From Polyangia bacterium (GTDB lineage Bacteria; Myxococcota_A; Polyangia; Nannocystales; Nannocystaceae), in the NCBI GenBank assembly GCA_030430565.1, contig JAUIKS010000007.1, forward strand, positions 124,001-188,000: a DNA stretch of 64,000 bases, given 5' to 3'. Positions 16,184 through 24,036 of the stretch are shown here, piece after piece; positions within the stretch are counted from its first letter, which is position 1; every line of letters begins with the position of its first letter. The notes under the pieces were generated by a model, which was not told the DNA's origin, searched no databases, and saw only the letters and a list, made by a program, of their open reading frames with translations. A program made the translations under genes and the position numbers.

Positions 16184-16753
16184 CTAGGCGCCCTGTGTGG
16201 AGTACAGCGTGTACTTCCCCGCGCGCTCGAGCTCGCGGCAGTAGTGCTCGACCTGCCTGATCAGCCACGCGTAGTTCCCGTTGCACAGCCACGCGGCGAC
16301 GGCCGGGTTCGGGCGCGCGTCGCCGCTGCGGATCTGCGCGGTCGTGATCTCGCGGTGGGCGGTCAGCGGCGCGCCCTCGGCGTCGACCCAGAACGCCGGG
16401 AAGAAGATCTGGTGGGCGAAGTGCGTGTCCATCGTCGTCGTGATCTGCGAGAGCGCGCCGAGGTTGCGGTAGATGAAGCTGGCGAGCCGCTTGTTGTCCT
16501 CGATCGCGCCGACGCCGGAGCGCCCGGCGACGAACAGGCTGCCCTCGGGGAAGCAGAAGTCTTTTTGCACGTCGATCAGCAGCAGGTGGATCGAGCGCGC
16601 GTCGCCGCCGGAGGGGCGCAGCCCGTGCTGCTCGCGCCAGGCGTGGGCGCTCGCGAAGAGCGCCTGCTGATCGGGCGCGTAGCTGAAGCGCGCGGCGTCG
16701 GCCGGGTCAAAGTGGGGCGGCAGCGGGAGCGCGGTGGTGCTCGTGTGGTTCAT
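16184..16753 (-). pseudogene. 5' half of the nicotinamidase/isochorismatase-like hydrolase (interrupted)
   Basis: This encodes the N-terminal half: IHLLLIDVQKDFCFPEGSLFV with the catalytic Asp, ITTTMDTHFAHQIFFPAFWVD with the DxH metal site, and WLCNGNYAWLIRQVEHYCREL, then KYTLY and five foreign residues (STQGA) before a stop created by the insert. The ATG at 16753 has a good AGGAGA six to seven bases upstream; an upstream ATG at 16822 would add 23 residues. It lacks the catalytic Cys, which is in the 10695-11228 half. It is the third gene after the PP2C and kinase genes, 79 bp from the kinase stop, consistent with its former operon position before the vWA gene. Confidence 0.88.
16202..16215. 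repeat. 14-bp direct repeat, right junction of the inserted segment
   Basis: Identical to 11205-11218 in the same orientation. To its right is the ancestral hydrolase sequence (frame ...AGKYTLY), to its left the insert, which supplies the premature stop. Confidence 0.85.
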
Positions 16754-16832
16754 CTTGGTTCTCCTAATCAGGTGGGGGTGACTGGTTTGAAGCTGCTGGG
16801 AGCGATCGGCGCTTTGGGTCATGGTCGACGGG

Positions 16833-18764
16833 TCAGGGGCGCAGCTCGAGGCGCGTGATGACGCGGCCCTTGGCGGCGAACAGGCCGGCGCGGGTCGTGA
16901 CGAGCTGGGTCGCGGCGTCGACGAAGGGCGCGGTGTCGGGGAAGCTGCGGGTCTGGATCACCCGGTCGCCGCGTCGCTCGAGGCGGACCACGCCGTCGTC
17001 GGTCGGGGCGAAGACCTGCTCGCCCGCGCTGCAGCGTCCGCCGATCGCGGTGAGCCAGGGGGGCGCCTCGTCGCCGGCGCCCGACTGGGCGCTCGCCCGC
17101 AGATCCCCGCCCTCGCTGAGGACGTCGCAGCGGCGGTGGATCACGCCGCGCTGCTCGCAGGCGCTGAGCAGCCAGACGTGCTCGCGGGTGAACACGCAGT
17201 CCGCGGCCAGCAGACGCCCGCGCAGCGGCGGCAGCGAGATGCCGTCACGCAGCGCCGAGGGGCCGGCGCGCAGCGGGTGGATGAAGCCGAGGGTGAGGGC
17301 GCCGGCGCGGTAGAAGCCGAACACGAAGCGCGGGCCGACCCACAGCCGCGTCTGCCCGGCCAGCACGGCGCCGACGCGCTGGGGGCCGAGCAGCCCGCGG
17401 CGGTACAGGAGCCCGCCGTGGGCCCAGTAGAGGGCGCCGGCGCGGGCGTCGAAGGCCGGGCGACCGTCCACGCAGTCGACGGCGATCCGCTCGCGCGCGC
17501 CGTCCTTGGCGAAGCGGATGAGCTGTCCCCCGAGACCGATGAGCGTGGCGTCGCGCTCGAGTCGACACGCGGCGCGGGGATCGAGCCGGCCGCGGACGAC
17601 GACGTGACCGTCTTCGCGTCGCAGCGCGCCGGCCTCGTCGCTGAGCCAGCGCGGGCCGGGCTCGCTACAGTCGTGGCCCTCGACGCGCGCGAGCGGGCCG
17701 CGTGTGCGGGCGACGGTGGTCGCGAGCACGGTCCCCCGCAGCGCGCTGGTCTCCCGCTTGATCGCGGCGCCGCGAGCGGTGCACGCCGGACAGCTCGGGC
17801 GCGCGTGCTCAGCCCCGCAGGCGTCGCAGCGCGTCCAGCGGAGCTGCTCGAGGAGCGCGCGCGGGAACACGCCGCGGCGATCCTCGACGAAGCGCTGGGC
17901 GAGCGCGTGCAGCAGCTCGTCGGGCAGGTGCTGGTAGGGCACGGCCGGGCGCGGGTAGCGGACCGCGGGATCGAAGACGGTCACGCGGCGCAGCGGCCTC
18001 AGCGAATTAGGAATCCTGGCTTTGGGGTCACGTGGGCGATGGACGCCGCCGTAGGGCCCGACCAGCGCCGTGCACCGCATGACCATGATCGCGAAGGCGT
18101 ACCAGTCGGAGTCGCGGCTCGGCGGGCGCCGCGGGGCGAAGGGGCCCGCGGAGTCGCAGCGAAGCGGGTCGAGGAAGCGCTCGGTGAACAGCGCGCAGGG
18201 GTAGCCCGGCAGCTGGAAGCTGTCGACGTCGATGAGGTGCACCGCGGGCGCGGCGGGCGGCCCGACCAGCACGTTGAGGTCGTTGAAGTCGCCCAGGACC
18301 CAGCCGCGGTCGTGCACGGCCGTGACCGCGTCGTGCAGCAGCTGGAGCGCGGTGACGGCCGCGCGCGCCCGCGGCAGCCCCTGCGCGCGGCGGGCCTTGG
18401 GATCGGCGAGGCGCATCAGCGGCTCGCAGCCGTGGACCCGGCGCATCGCGTAGCCGAGCACCCGTCGTCCGCCCCGCGTTGTCGCGAGCGCGGTCGGGCC
18501 GATGATCGACGGCGGCAGCGCGCGCGCGCGGAGCAGCTCGGGCAGCTTGCGCTGGTGCTCCTCGAGGCGCGCGCGGGCGGCCGTCTGCTGCGGCGGCGTG
18601 AGCTCAAAGTCGGGGTGCGTGGGCGGCTTGAACAGCTTGAGCGCGAGCTCTTGGGTGAGCCCGTAGACCTCGGCCTCGCCGCCCTCGCCGATCCGCTGCG
18701 TCGCGGCGAGCTTGTAGCGGCGCCGCTCGATGTACACGGCGCGGGGCGTGCTGGCGCGGGTCAT
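16833..18764 (-). CDS. Ser/Thr-kinase-like protein with zinc ribbon and propeller-like C-terminus (TerY-P triad kinase)
   Basis: A 643-aa protein whose ATG overlaps the PP2C stop (ATGA). Kinase-like domain residues about 16-300: glycine loop RIGEGGEAEVYGL, LALKLF with the ATP Lys, catalytic loop LGDFNDLNVLV (Asp159, Asn164; no canonical HRD), and LIDVDSFQLPGYPC in place of DFG. A zinc ribbon follows (C313-x2-C316...C325-x2-C328, RCDACGAEHARPSCPACTARG). The C-terminal 310 residues are repeated short strands with ALYWAHGGLLYRRGLLG-type turns, like a beta-propeller. Kinase plus zinc ribbon next to PP2C and vWA genes is the signature of TerY-P triads. Cytosolic signalling; substrate unknown. Confidence 0.85.
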   Translation of the reverse strand: MTRASTPRAVYIERRRYKLAATQRIGEGGEAEVYGLTQELALKLFKPPTHPDFELTPPQQTAARARLEEHQRKLPELLRARALPPSIIGPTALATTRGGRRVLGYAMRRVHGCEPLMRLADPKARRAQGLPRARAAVTALQLLHDAVTAVHDRGWVLGDFNDLNVLVGPPAAPAVHLIDVDSFQLPGYPCALFTERFLDPLRCDSAGPFAPRRPPSRDSDWYAFAIMVMRCTALVGPYGGVHRPRDPKARIPNSLRPLRRVTVFDPAVRYPRPAVPYQHLPDELLHALAQRFVEDRRGVFPRALLEQLRWTRCDACGAEHARPSCPACTARGAAIKRETSALRGTVLATTVARTRGPLARVEGHDCSEPGPRWLSDEAGALRREDGHVVVRGRLDPRAACRLERDATLIGLGGQLIRFAKDGARERIAVDCVDGRPAFDARAGALYWAHGGLLYRRGLLGPQRVGAVLAGQTRLWVGPRFVFGFYRAGALTLGFIHPLRAGPSALRDGISLPPLRGRLLAADCVFTREHVWLLSACEQRGVIHRRCDVLSEGGDLRASAQSGAGDEAPPWLTAIGGRCSAGEQVFAPTDDGVVRLERRGDRVIQTRSFPDTAPFVDAATQLVTTRAGLFAAKGRVITRLELRP

Positions 18765-19627
18765 GCCGTCTCCGGGGTGAGCTTGGCGCGGCGGCGGATC
18801 GCGATGATGGTGGTGTCGTCCGGCAGCAGGCCGTGCTCGCGCCGCAGGCCGCCTCCTGGGAGCGCGCGCGCGACCTCGCGGTTGGCGAGCGCGAGCCGGC
18901 GGCGCATCGCGTCGGGGTTGTTGAAGTAGCGATCGTCGGTCCAGAACTGGCGCAGCGGCCCGAGTTTTTTTGTGGTCCCGGGGACATGTCGGTCGCGCCG
19001 CGCCTCCAGCTCGAGCGCGCCGTCGCTGGCGATCAGCGCGCTGCGCAGCTCGTCGGTCGGCAGGCGGGCGAGCGCGCGCAGGCGGCCGCGCGCGGCGTGC
19101 TCGGGCGAGAGCAGCGCGGCGCACAGGTAGGGGGGGCTGTTGTCGGGGAACGGCCCGAGCGCCAGCAGCTCGCCGTTGATCGCCAGCGCGCCGTCGCCGG
19201 CCGCGAACGCGAGCGTCCGCGCCGGCGTGATGACGAGGCCTACGATCGTGAACAGCAGCGCGTCGTGGACGAAGGCGGGCGCGCGCGCCGGCGCGCAGAC
19301 GAGCTCGGTCAGCGCGCGCAGCGTCTCGAGGGTGCGGACCTGCACGCGCTCGATCAGCCGCGCCGGGGCCTCGAGCGCGGGGTCGTCGACCAGCGCCTTG
19401 AGACAGCTCGAGAGCACCACGCGCGCGCCGAGCTGGGCGCCGAGTTCGCTGCGCGGGCGCGAGCCGCAGCCGTCGCAGACCACGGCGACGAGCGCCCCGT
19501 CGCGGGCCTCCCAAGCGAGCGCGTCTTGGTTGTTGCGGCCCACGCGGACGTGGTCACGCCCGCTCACGGTCGCGCTCGCCAGCTCGAAGACTTCGTGTTC
19601 CATCCACACGAAGCTTAGTGTCGTCAT
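18761..19627 (-). CDS. PP2C-type protein phosphatase (TerY-P triad member)
   Basis: A protein of about 288 aa. PP2C motifs: SGRDHVRVGRNNQDALAWEARDGALVAVVCDGCGSRPRSELGAQLGA (Asp of RNNQDA and DGCG metal ligands), FAAGDGALAINGEL, LIASDGALELE and the C-terminal LPDDTTIIAIRRR (the DD-N-T motif as DDTT). The DGxGS loop is DGCGS. First gene of the leftward operon, translationally coupled to the kinase (ATGA). Start taken as the ATG at 19627; ATG 19603 or TTG 19654 are possible. It presumably reverses phosphorylation by the neighbouring kinase. The promoter should be within the 67 bp shared with the divergent gene at 19695. Confidence 0.85.
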   Translation of the reverse strand: MTTLSFVWMEHEVFELASATVSGRDHVRVGRNNQDALAWEARDGALVAVVCDGCGSRPRSELGAQLGARVVLSSCLKALVDDPALEAPARLIERVQVRTLETLRALTELVCAPARAPAFVHDALLFTIVGLVITPARTLAFAAGDGALAINGELLALGPFPDNSPPYLCAALLSPEHAARGRLRALARLPTDELRSALIASDGALELEARRDRHVPGTTKKLGPLRQFWTDDRYFNNPDAMRRRLALANREVARALPGGGLRREHGLLPDDTTIIAIRRRAKLTPETA

Positions 19628-19694
19628 TACACTGTGCAAGGCACGTGAACACATTCCCGCGGGCCGGCGCGGAGCTTGCTACAGTCCGGTGACG

Positions 19695-20354
19695 ATGCGC
19701 GCTCGAACGCTCTCTCCGCTCCTCCTCGCCCTCACGCTCTCGAGCGGCGTCGCGCTCGTCTACGCGAGCCCGAGCCTCGCCCGCGCGTGCCGCTGCGCGC
19801 CGAAGTCGACCGCAGACGCGCTCGCCGGCGCGGACGCGGTGTTCGCCGGCGCGGTGAAGCGCGCGCGCAGGAGCGGCGGCGGGCGCGTCTACGACGTCGA
19901 GGTCGCGGGCTGGTGGAAGGGCGAGCCCGGGCGCGAGGTCGTCGTCTTCTCCCCCTCGAGCTCCTGCGGCGTGACGTTGTGGCGCGGCGACACGTGGACC
20001 TACTACGCCGAGCGCGAGGGCGAGCGCTACCGGATCAACCTGTGCAGCGGGCCAGGAGGTGGGGAGCGGCAGCCGCTGGAGGAACTCGCAAAGTACACAT
20101 CCTACGACGGCTCTAATCTGCCTCCAGGGACAGCACCACCAGCGGAGGAAGTCCCGCCGGAGGAGGAGCCCGCGAAGGAGCCGCCGAAGCAGGAGCCGCC
20201 GAAGCAGGCGCCCGCGGAGGAGGAGAAGGCGGCGCCGGTCGAGCCGCCCGCCTCGGGCGCGAGCGGGTGCCGCGTGAACCCGTCCGCTCCCGCCGCGCCG
20301 CTCGCGGGCCTCGCGGGCCTCGGGCTGCTGCTGCTCGTCCGCCGCCGCGCGTGA
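19695..20354 (+). CDS. Secreted netrin/TIMP-like protein with MYXO-CTERM-type sorting tail
   Basis: A 219-aa protein. Signal peptide (LLLALTLSSGVALVYASPSLARA), then CRCAPKSTADALAGADAVFAGAVKRA, a beta-rich domain with a CxC start and LCSGPGG, resembling the NTR/TIMP-like N-terminal module. Next a Pro/Glu/Lys-rich linker (PPEEEPAKEPPKQEPPKQ), and at the end SGCRVNPSAPAAPLAGLAGLGLLLLVRRRA: a Cys, a Gly/Leu transmembrane helix and an Arg cluster, the MYXO-CTERM layout by which myxobacteria tether or release exported proteins. The linker may span the periplasm or cell wall. Function of the head domain unknown. Confidence 0.8.
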   Translation: MRARTLSPLLLALTLSSGVALVYASPSLARACRCAPKSTADALAGADAVFAGAVKRARRSGGGRVYDVEVAGWWKGEPGREVVVFSPSSSCGVTLWRGDTWTYYAEREGERYRINLCSGPGGGERQPLEELAKYTSYDGSNLPPGTAPPAEEVPPEEEPAKEPPKQEPPKQAPAEEEKAAPVEPPASGASGCRVNPSAPAAPLAGLAGLGLLLLVRRRA

Positions 20355-20401
20355 CCGTCCGTTCGCTGTGGATCGTGAGTCGCTCCGCGAGCGCTTCGTC
20401 G

Positions 20402-20448
20402 AAGCTCAAGGGGCGCGCGCGAGCGTGGGAGGAGTCGCCCGAGGACGG
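20402..20448. repeat. Dispersed intergenic repeat (copy A)
   Basis: A 47-bp sequence beginning AAGCTCAAGGGGCGCGCGCG matches 53925-53971 at about 40 of 47 positions. Both copies are intergenic, shortly downstream of a stop codon. No coding meaning is visible. It could be a repeated RNA structure or a degenerate mobile repeat. Confidence 0.5.
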
Positions 20449-20593
20449 CGAGCGCCGAGGCGCTCGTCCGCTTCACGTGGCCAGACGCTCGCCGCCCGGA
20501 GGATGCAGGGAGCCCACGCGTTAAGCAGCAGCGGCCCGGCGTCCGCGTGTCGCGGGCGCTCGAGATCTCATCGCCGGTGCCCTTGTCTCAGGG

Positions 20594-21340
20594 CTAGGGC
20601 AGCAGACCTTCGAAGATGATGTTGTCCGCGCGGGCGCGGGCGCGGGCGAGCGCCTGCGGGCTGTCGACGGTCCAGGCCAGCAGGGGCAGCCCGAGCGCGC
20701 TGGTCAGCGTCGTCGCCCAGAACGGCAGGCTGCCGACCTCGTAGGAGATGAAGTGCGGGCGGCTGACGACGTTGAGCAGCAGGCGGCGCAGGATGAACTG
20801 CTTCCAGCCCGGGATCGAGCGGTCGTCGTGGAAGTCGTAGGACAGCTGTCCTCGCAGCCATGTCGGCGCGCGCGCGCGGAAGTAGGCCAGCGAGACGGGG
20901 TTGAAGGACTGCAGCGCGAACGGCCCGGCGTAGCGCGAGAGCCGATCGAAGACCGCGGCCTCGAGCGGCCCGACCTCGCCGGCGCGCTCGCTCTTGAGCT
21001 CGAGCAGCAGCGGGGCGCGGCCGTCGACACGCGCGAGCACGTCGCGCAAGAGCGGGATCTCGTGGCCGCCGGGGAGTCGGTGCTCGGCGAGCTGCTCGCG
21101 GCGGAGCGCGGCGATGGGCCCGCGGGCGCCGGTCATCCGCGTCAGCTCGGCGTCGTGGAACACGGCGACGTGGCCGTCGGCAAGCAGGCGAAGATCGAGC
21201 TCGATCCCGTAACCCCGGGCGATCGCAGCGTCGATGGCCGCCAGCGAGTTCTCGGGCGCGTCCGTGATGCCAGGCGCGGCGTCGTGCAGCCCGCGGTGGG
21301 CGATCGGCCGCTCACGGAGCCACGCGGGGGACGAGTACAC
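20594..21340 (-). CDS. Glycerophosphodiester phosphodiesterase (GDPD) family protein
   Basis: A 248-aa protein. GDPD signature: PIAHRGLHDAAPGITDAPENSLAAIDAAIARGYGIELDLRLLADGHVAVFHDAELTRMTG, with HRG, PENS, ExD and HD metal/catalytic elements, then EIPLLRDVLARVDGRAPLLLELKS and the late motif LLAWTVDSPQALARA. It cleaves glycerophosphodiesters or related phosphodiesters, yielding glycerol-3-phosphate and an alcohol. No signal peptide, so cytosolic or peripheral. Divergent neighbour across about 190 bp is the lipoprotein at 21533; no operon partner. Confidence 0.9.
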   Translation of the reverse strand: MYSSPAWLRERPIAHRGLHDAAPGITDAPENSLAAIDAAIARGYGIELDLRLLADGHVAVFHDAELTRMTGARGPIAALRREQLAEHRLPGGHEIPLLRDVLARVDGRAPLLLELKSERAGEVGPLEAAVFDRLSRYAGPFALQSFNPVSLAYFRARAPTWLRGQLSYDFHDDRSIPGWKQFILRRLLLNVVSRPHFISYEVGSLPFWATTLTSALGLPLLAWTVDSPQALARARARADNIIFEGLLP

Positions 21341-21532
21341 GCCGATATCCTACGAAGAATTGGCGTGACCATTGCACTGCCTAAGCGCGAAACCGCGCCT
21401 CGGGCGGTGGGCGCGCCAATCCCTCGCTTCGCCACGGGGACATCGTTTTACTGCGAACCGGCGGTTTCGTGTATGCGCACGCGGTGGTAGCGTCCGGCTC
21501 GACGTCGGGTCGCGTCCCGCGAGGTGGTGCAC

Positions 21533-22951
21533 ATGCAAGAGAAATCCCAGCATCAACAGGTGATCTCGAACACAGGTGAGCGCGTCCATGGGCGCGCGCT
21601 TCGGCCGGCCCTCGGCGCGCTCGCCGGGCTCGCGCTGCTGCTCGTCGGCGCGTGCGGTGACGATGAGAGCCCCGGGACCACGGCCGGCGGGGACGACAGC
21701 AGCGTCACGAACCCGAACCCGGTGTGCGCCGCGGGTCACCAGATCGCCTGCGCGTGCCCGGGCGGCGAGGAGGGCGTGCAGGAGTGCCTGCCCAACGGCA
21801 CCGGCTACGGCGACTGCGAGTGCCCCGACGCCGGCACCACCGCGGGAGCCGACTCGGGCAGCGTCTCTGACTCCGGCACCACCATCACCATGGGCTGCGG
21901 CGACGGCGTGTGCGACGACAGCGAGGGCGAGACCTGCCAGACCTGCGAGGAGGACTGCGGCGGCTGCGGGCTGTGCCTCGCGGCGCCGCCCTGCGAGGGC
22001 GTGCTGATCCCCGGGATCATCGACACGCACATGCCGGAGCTCGATGTCCACACCATGAACTCGTACGCGCCGGGCGAGCTCAAGACCTTCCTCGAGAACC
22101 AGGTCAGGCGCGGCAGCCCGTCGGTCCGCGTGCTGGCGACCGCGCTCTCCGAGCCCTCGCCGGACGACGACCCGCTGAGCGCCGCGCTGCGCGAGCTGTT
22201 CGCCGAGCGCCCTCAGCAGGCCGCGAAGATCCGCGCCGCGCTCGCGCGCGCCGGCCTCGAGCGCCCCGAGGACTACCGCGCGCGCTTCCCCGTCGAGCTG
22301 CAGCCCGCGCCGCTCGCTCCGCGGATGCCCCACGCCCCCGCGGAGGACGACGAGGGCGAGTGCCTGCCGCCGCGGCTGCGCATGCGCGTGGCGAAGCTGA
22401 TCATGCACGAGGAGGAGGAAGACATCCCCAACGATGTCGTCTACTGCGCGATCATCTCCGAGGCCGAGACGGCCGCCGAGCTGCGCCTGCTCGCACCCAC
22501 GCCGCCGCTCGACGAGGGCGAGGAGCACACCTACGCGCTCACCGAGGGCGTGATCTGGGGTCAGGACAACGACGTCGTCGACCCCGGCGGCAACATGATC
22601 ATCACCTACAACTGCTTCGAGCAGGACTCGGTCGAGGGCTGGCAGGCGCTGCTCGAGGCCGTGGGCGACGCGGCCGACGGCCTCGGCGGGCTGCCGGGGG
22701 ACCTCGGCTGGATCTTCCCCAGCATCGGCGCGCTCGCGGAGCTGATCGGCGCGGCCCTGTCCTTTGAGTCCGATGACCACCTGTTCAACGCCTCGCAGAT
22801 CATCCCCAAAGAGCTGCATCTCGAGATGACCAACGGGCGCTGGTGGGGCGTGCGGCAGTCGGGCAAGGCCGGGCTCTCGGACTGGGACTGGGAGCTGCGG
22901 ATCGAGTCCTGGGGCTGCGCCGACAACGGCGCCGCGCCGGTCGAGCCCTGA
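21533..22951 (+). CDS. Lipoprotein with Cys-rich module, unknown function
   Basis: A protein of about 472 aa from the ATG at 21533 (GTG 21524 possible). Lipobox LLVGAC, a short STG linker, a CACPGGEEGVQECLPNGTGYGDCEC module, and CGDGVCDDSEGETCQTCEEDCGGC, a repeated myxobacterial disulfide motif. From about residue 155 an unrecognised acidic, largely hydrophilic domain of 310 residues follows, with the segments PSVRVLATALSEP, AELRLLAPTPPLDEGEEHTY and NMIITYNCFEQDSVEGWQALLEAV. It is surface-tethered by inference. I do not recognise a function for the large domain. Confidence 0.75.
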   Translation: MQEKSQHQQVISNTGERVHGRALRPALGALAGLALLLVGACGDDESPGTTAGGDDSSVTNPNPVCAAGHQIACACPGGEEGVQECLPNGTGYGDCECPDAGTTAGADSGSVSDSGTTITMGCGDGVCDDSEGETCQTCEEDCGGCGLCLAAPPCEGVLIPGIIDTHMPELDVHTMNSYAPGELKTFLENQVRRGSPSVRVLATALSEPSPDDDPLSAALRELFAERPQQAAKIRAALARAGLERPEDYRARFPVELQPAPLAPRMPHAPAEDDEGECLPPRLRMRVAKLIMHEEEEDIPNDVVYCAIISEAETAAELRLLAPTPPLDEGEEHTYALTEGVIWGQDNDVVDPGGNMIITYNCFEQDSVEGWQALLEAVGDAADGLGGLPGDLGWIFPSIGALAELIGAALSFESDDHLFNASQIIPKELHLEMTNGRWWGVRQSGKAGLSDWDWELRIESWGCADNGAAPVEP

Positions 22952-23026
22952 GATCCGCGAGCGTGAGCGCGAGCGCGGGCGTCACCGCGCCCGCGCCTGC
23001 GTCGCTCCTGACCGATCAGACACCCG

Positions 23027-23626
23027 TCAGTGCCACTCGGGCGGGTGCGTCGCGCGGTAGGCGGGGCGCGCCTTGATGCGCTTGACGTAGGCCGCCACCT
23101 TCGGCGACGGGCTCTTCAGCCAGCCGAACTGCACCGCGAAGTCGAGCGTCCCGCCGAACACGACATCAGCCGTGGTGAACTGCGCGCCCAGGGCCCAGTC
23201 GGCGCCCGGCGTCATGGCCTCGACGGTCGCCATGCAGCGCTCCAGGTCGCCCCAGCCAGTCGACCTGGCGTCGTAGTCCTGGAGCCCCAGGTGATTGGCC
23301 GTGAACATGGGCTCGAGCGTGGATCCGGCGAAGAACAGGTAGCGGTAGTACTGACCGCGCGCGGTCGAGCCCGGCGGCGGCGCGAGCCCCCTGTCGGCGA
23401 ATTTGTCGGCAAGGTACGCGCAGATCGCCGCGGCCTCGGTCACCACGGTGTCGCCGTCGACGAGCGCGGGGATCTTGCCCATCGGGTTCACCGCCTTGTA
23501 CGCGGGGTTGTTGTTCTCGCCCGTCATGAAGTCGACGACGATCTGCTCGTGGGGAGCGTCCAGCTCACGCAGCATCCAGTCGGTCGTCACGGCGCGGCTC
23601 ATCGGGTGGTAGTAGTGCTTCATCAT
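23027..23626 (-). CDS. Glutathione S-transferase family protein
   Basis: A 199-aa protein. Thioredoxin-like N-terminus: MKHYYHPMSRAVTTDWMLRELDAPHEQIVVDFMTGENNNPAYKAVNPMGKIPALVDGDTVVTEAAAICAYLADKF, with the conserved NPMGKIPALVDGD..TEAAAI glutathione-binding stretch. The alpha-helical C-terminus has DWALGAQFTTADVVFGGTLDF (the N-capping box form). Start at the ATG at 23626 with GAGG 8 nt upstream. A perfect 23-bp palindrome lies 62 bp upstream, so the gene is probably regulated by a dimeric transcription factor. The Ser/Cys of the N-terminal helix is at Ser9 (HPMSRA), typical of the beta/zeta-like subfamilies. Confidence 0.88.
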   Translation of the reverse strand: MMKHYYHPMSRAVTTDWMLRELDAPHEQIVVDFMTGENNNPAYKAVNPMGKIPALVDGDTVVTEAAAICAYLADKFADRGLAPPPGSTARGQYYRYLFFAGSTLEPMFTANHLGLQDYDARSTGWGDLERCMATVEAMTPGADWALGAQFTTADVVFGGTLDFAVQFGWLKSPSPKVAAYVKRIKARPAYRATHPPEWH

Positions 23627-23687
23627 GTCGTACGCCTCGTTCGTTCGACGGCGGGCATAACACGGGGGGGCAGGGACCGAGCCGACA

Positions 23688-23710
23688 CTGCTGACAACGT
23701 TTGTCAGCAG
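23688..23710. promoter_or_regulatory. Perfect 23-bp palindromic operator candidate upstream of GST gene
   Basis: Ten-base arms CTGCTGACAA and TTGTCAGCAG around a CGT spacer, 62 bp before the GST ATG. Perfect symmetry at this length is very unlikely by chance, and the position fits a promoter operator of a TetR, LysR or MarR-type regulator. No regulator gene is next to it in this window. Confidence 0.65.
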
Positions 23711-23905
23711 AGTTTCTCGACGGGCGCCCTCGCCGAGCCAGCGCGAGGGAGGGTGACGCCCGACGGCCGCCGGCGTGATCGCGGGGCGCACGGCGAGCGC
23801 GCGCGGGTCGAGGGCTCGCGCGGCGTCGAGCGACGGGCGAGAGGGATCGCGCGGGGGCGCGTGAGCGCACGGCGGGCGCCGGCCGCGGCGCTGCGCCTTA
23901 TGTAC

Positions 23906-23921
23906 ATGTCTTTATAAACAT
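23906..23921. promoter_or_regulatory. Candidate operator, ATGT-ACAT-type palindrome (copy 3)
   Basis: ATGTCTTTATAAACAT with ATGT/ACAT ends and a central TTTATAAA, inside a low-GC patch 116 bp upstream of the gene at 24037. It belongs to the group of similar sites in the window; the regulator is unknown. Confidence 0.3.
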
Positions 23922-24036
23922 TTGGTTAGACGCGCGCGGCCGCCTCCGCGCTTCGTCGTCGCCGGGCGACCGCGTGTATCCTCGACGCCCTGTGCCGTCG
24001 GTCCGCGCCAGCTACTGCAAGGGCGTCGTCGCCGCG

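Larger units (their letters stand above)
11205..16215. mobile_element. 5-kb inserted oxylipin cassette flanked by 14-bp direct repeats
   Basis: The segment between the two copies of GTACAGCGTGTACT interrupts a nicotinamidase-like gene and carries three co-directional genes (cPLA2-like phospholipase, lipoxygenase, catalase-related haem enzyme), transcribed opposite to the host operon. Removing the insert with one repeat copy restores the hydrolase frame. No transposase, integrase or terminal inverted repeats are visible, and GC content is like the surroundings, so the mechanism is unknown: it could be a decayed element, site-specific recombination, or capture by an element whose mobility genes are elsewhere. 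About 290 bp left of the first gene and about 100 bp right of the last are non-coding. Confidence 0.75.
23627..24036. other. Long intergenic region with palindrome and AT-rich patch
   Basis: About 410 bp between the GST gene (-) and the next gene (+). Besides the 23-bp palindrome it holds an AT-rich ATGTCTTTATAAACAT site at 23906-23921 similar to other sites in the window. No convincing gene; short open frames are composition-driven. A GTG at 23974 could extend the following gene by 21 residues. Confidence 0.6.

Noticed and set aside
11219..16201. Transposon with terminal inverted repeats
   Set aside because: I compared both ends of the insert; no inverted repeats and no transposase gene were seen, only the 14-bp direct repeats.
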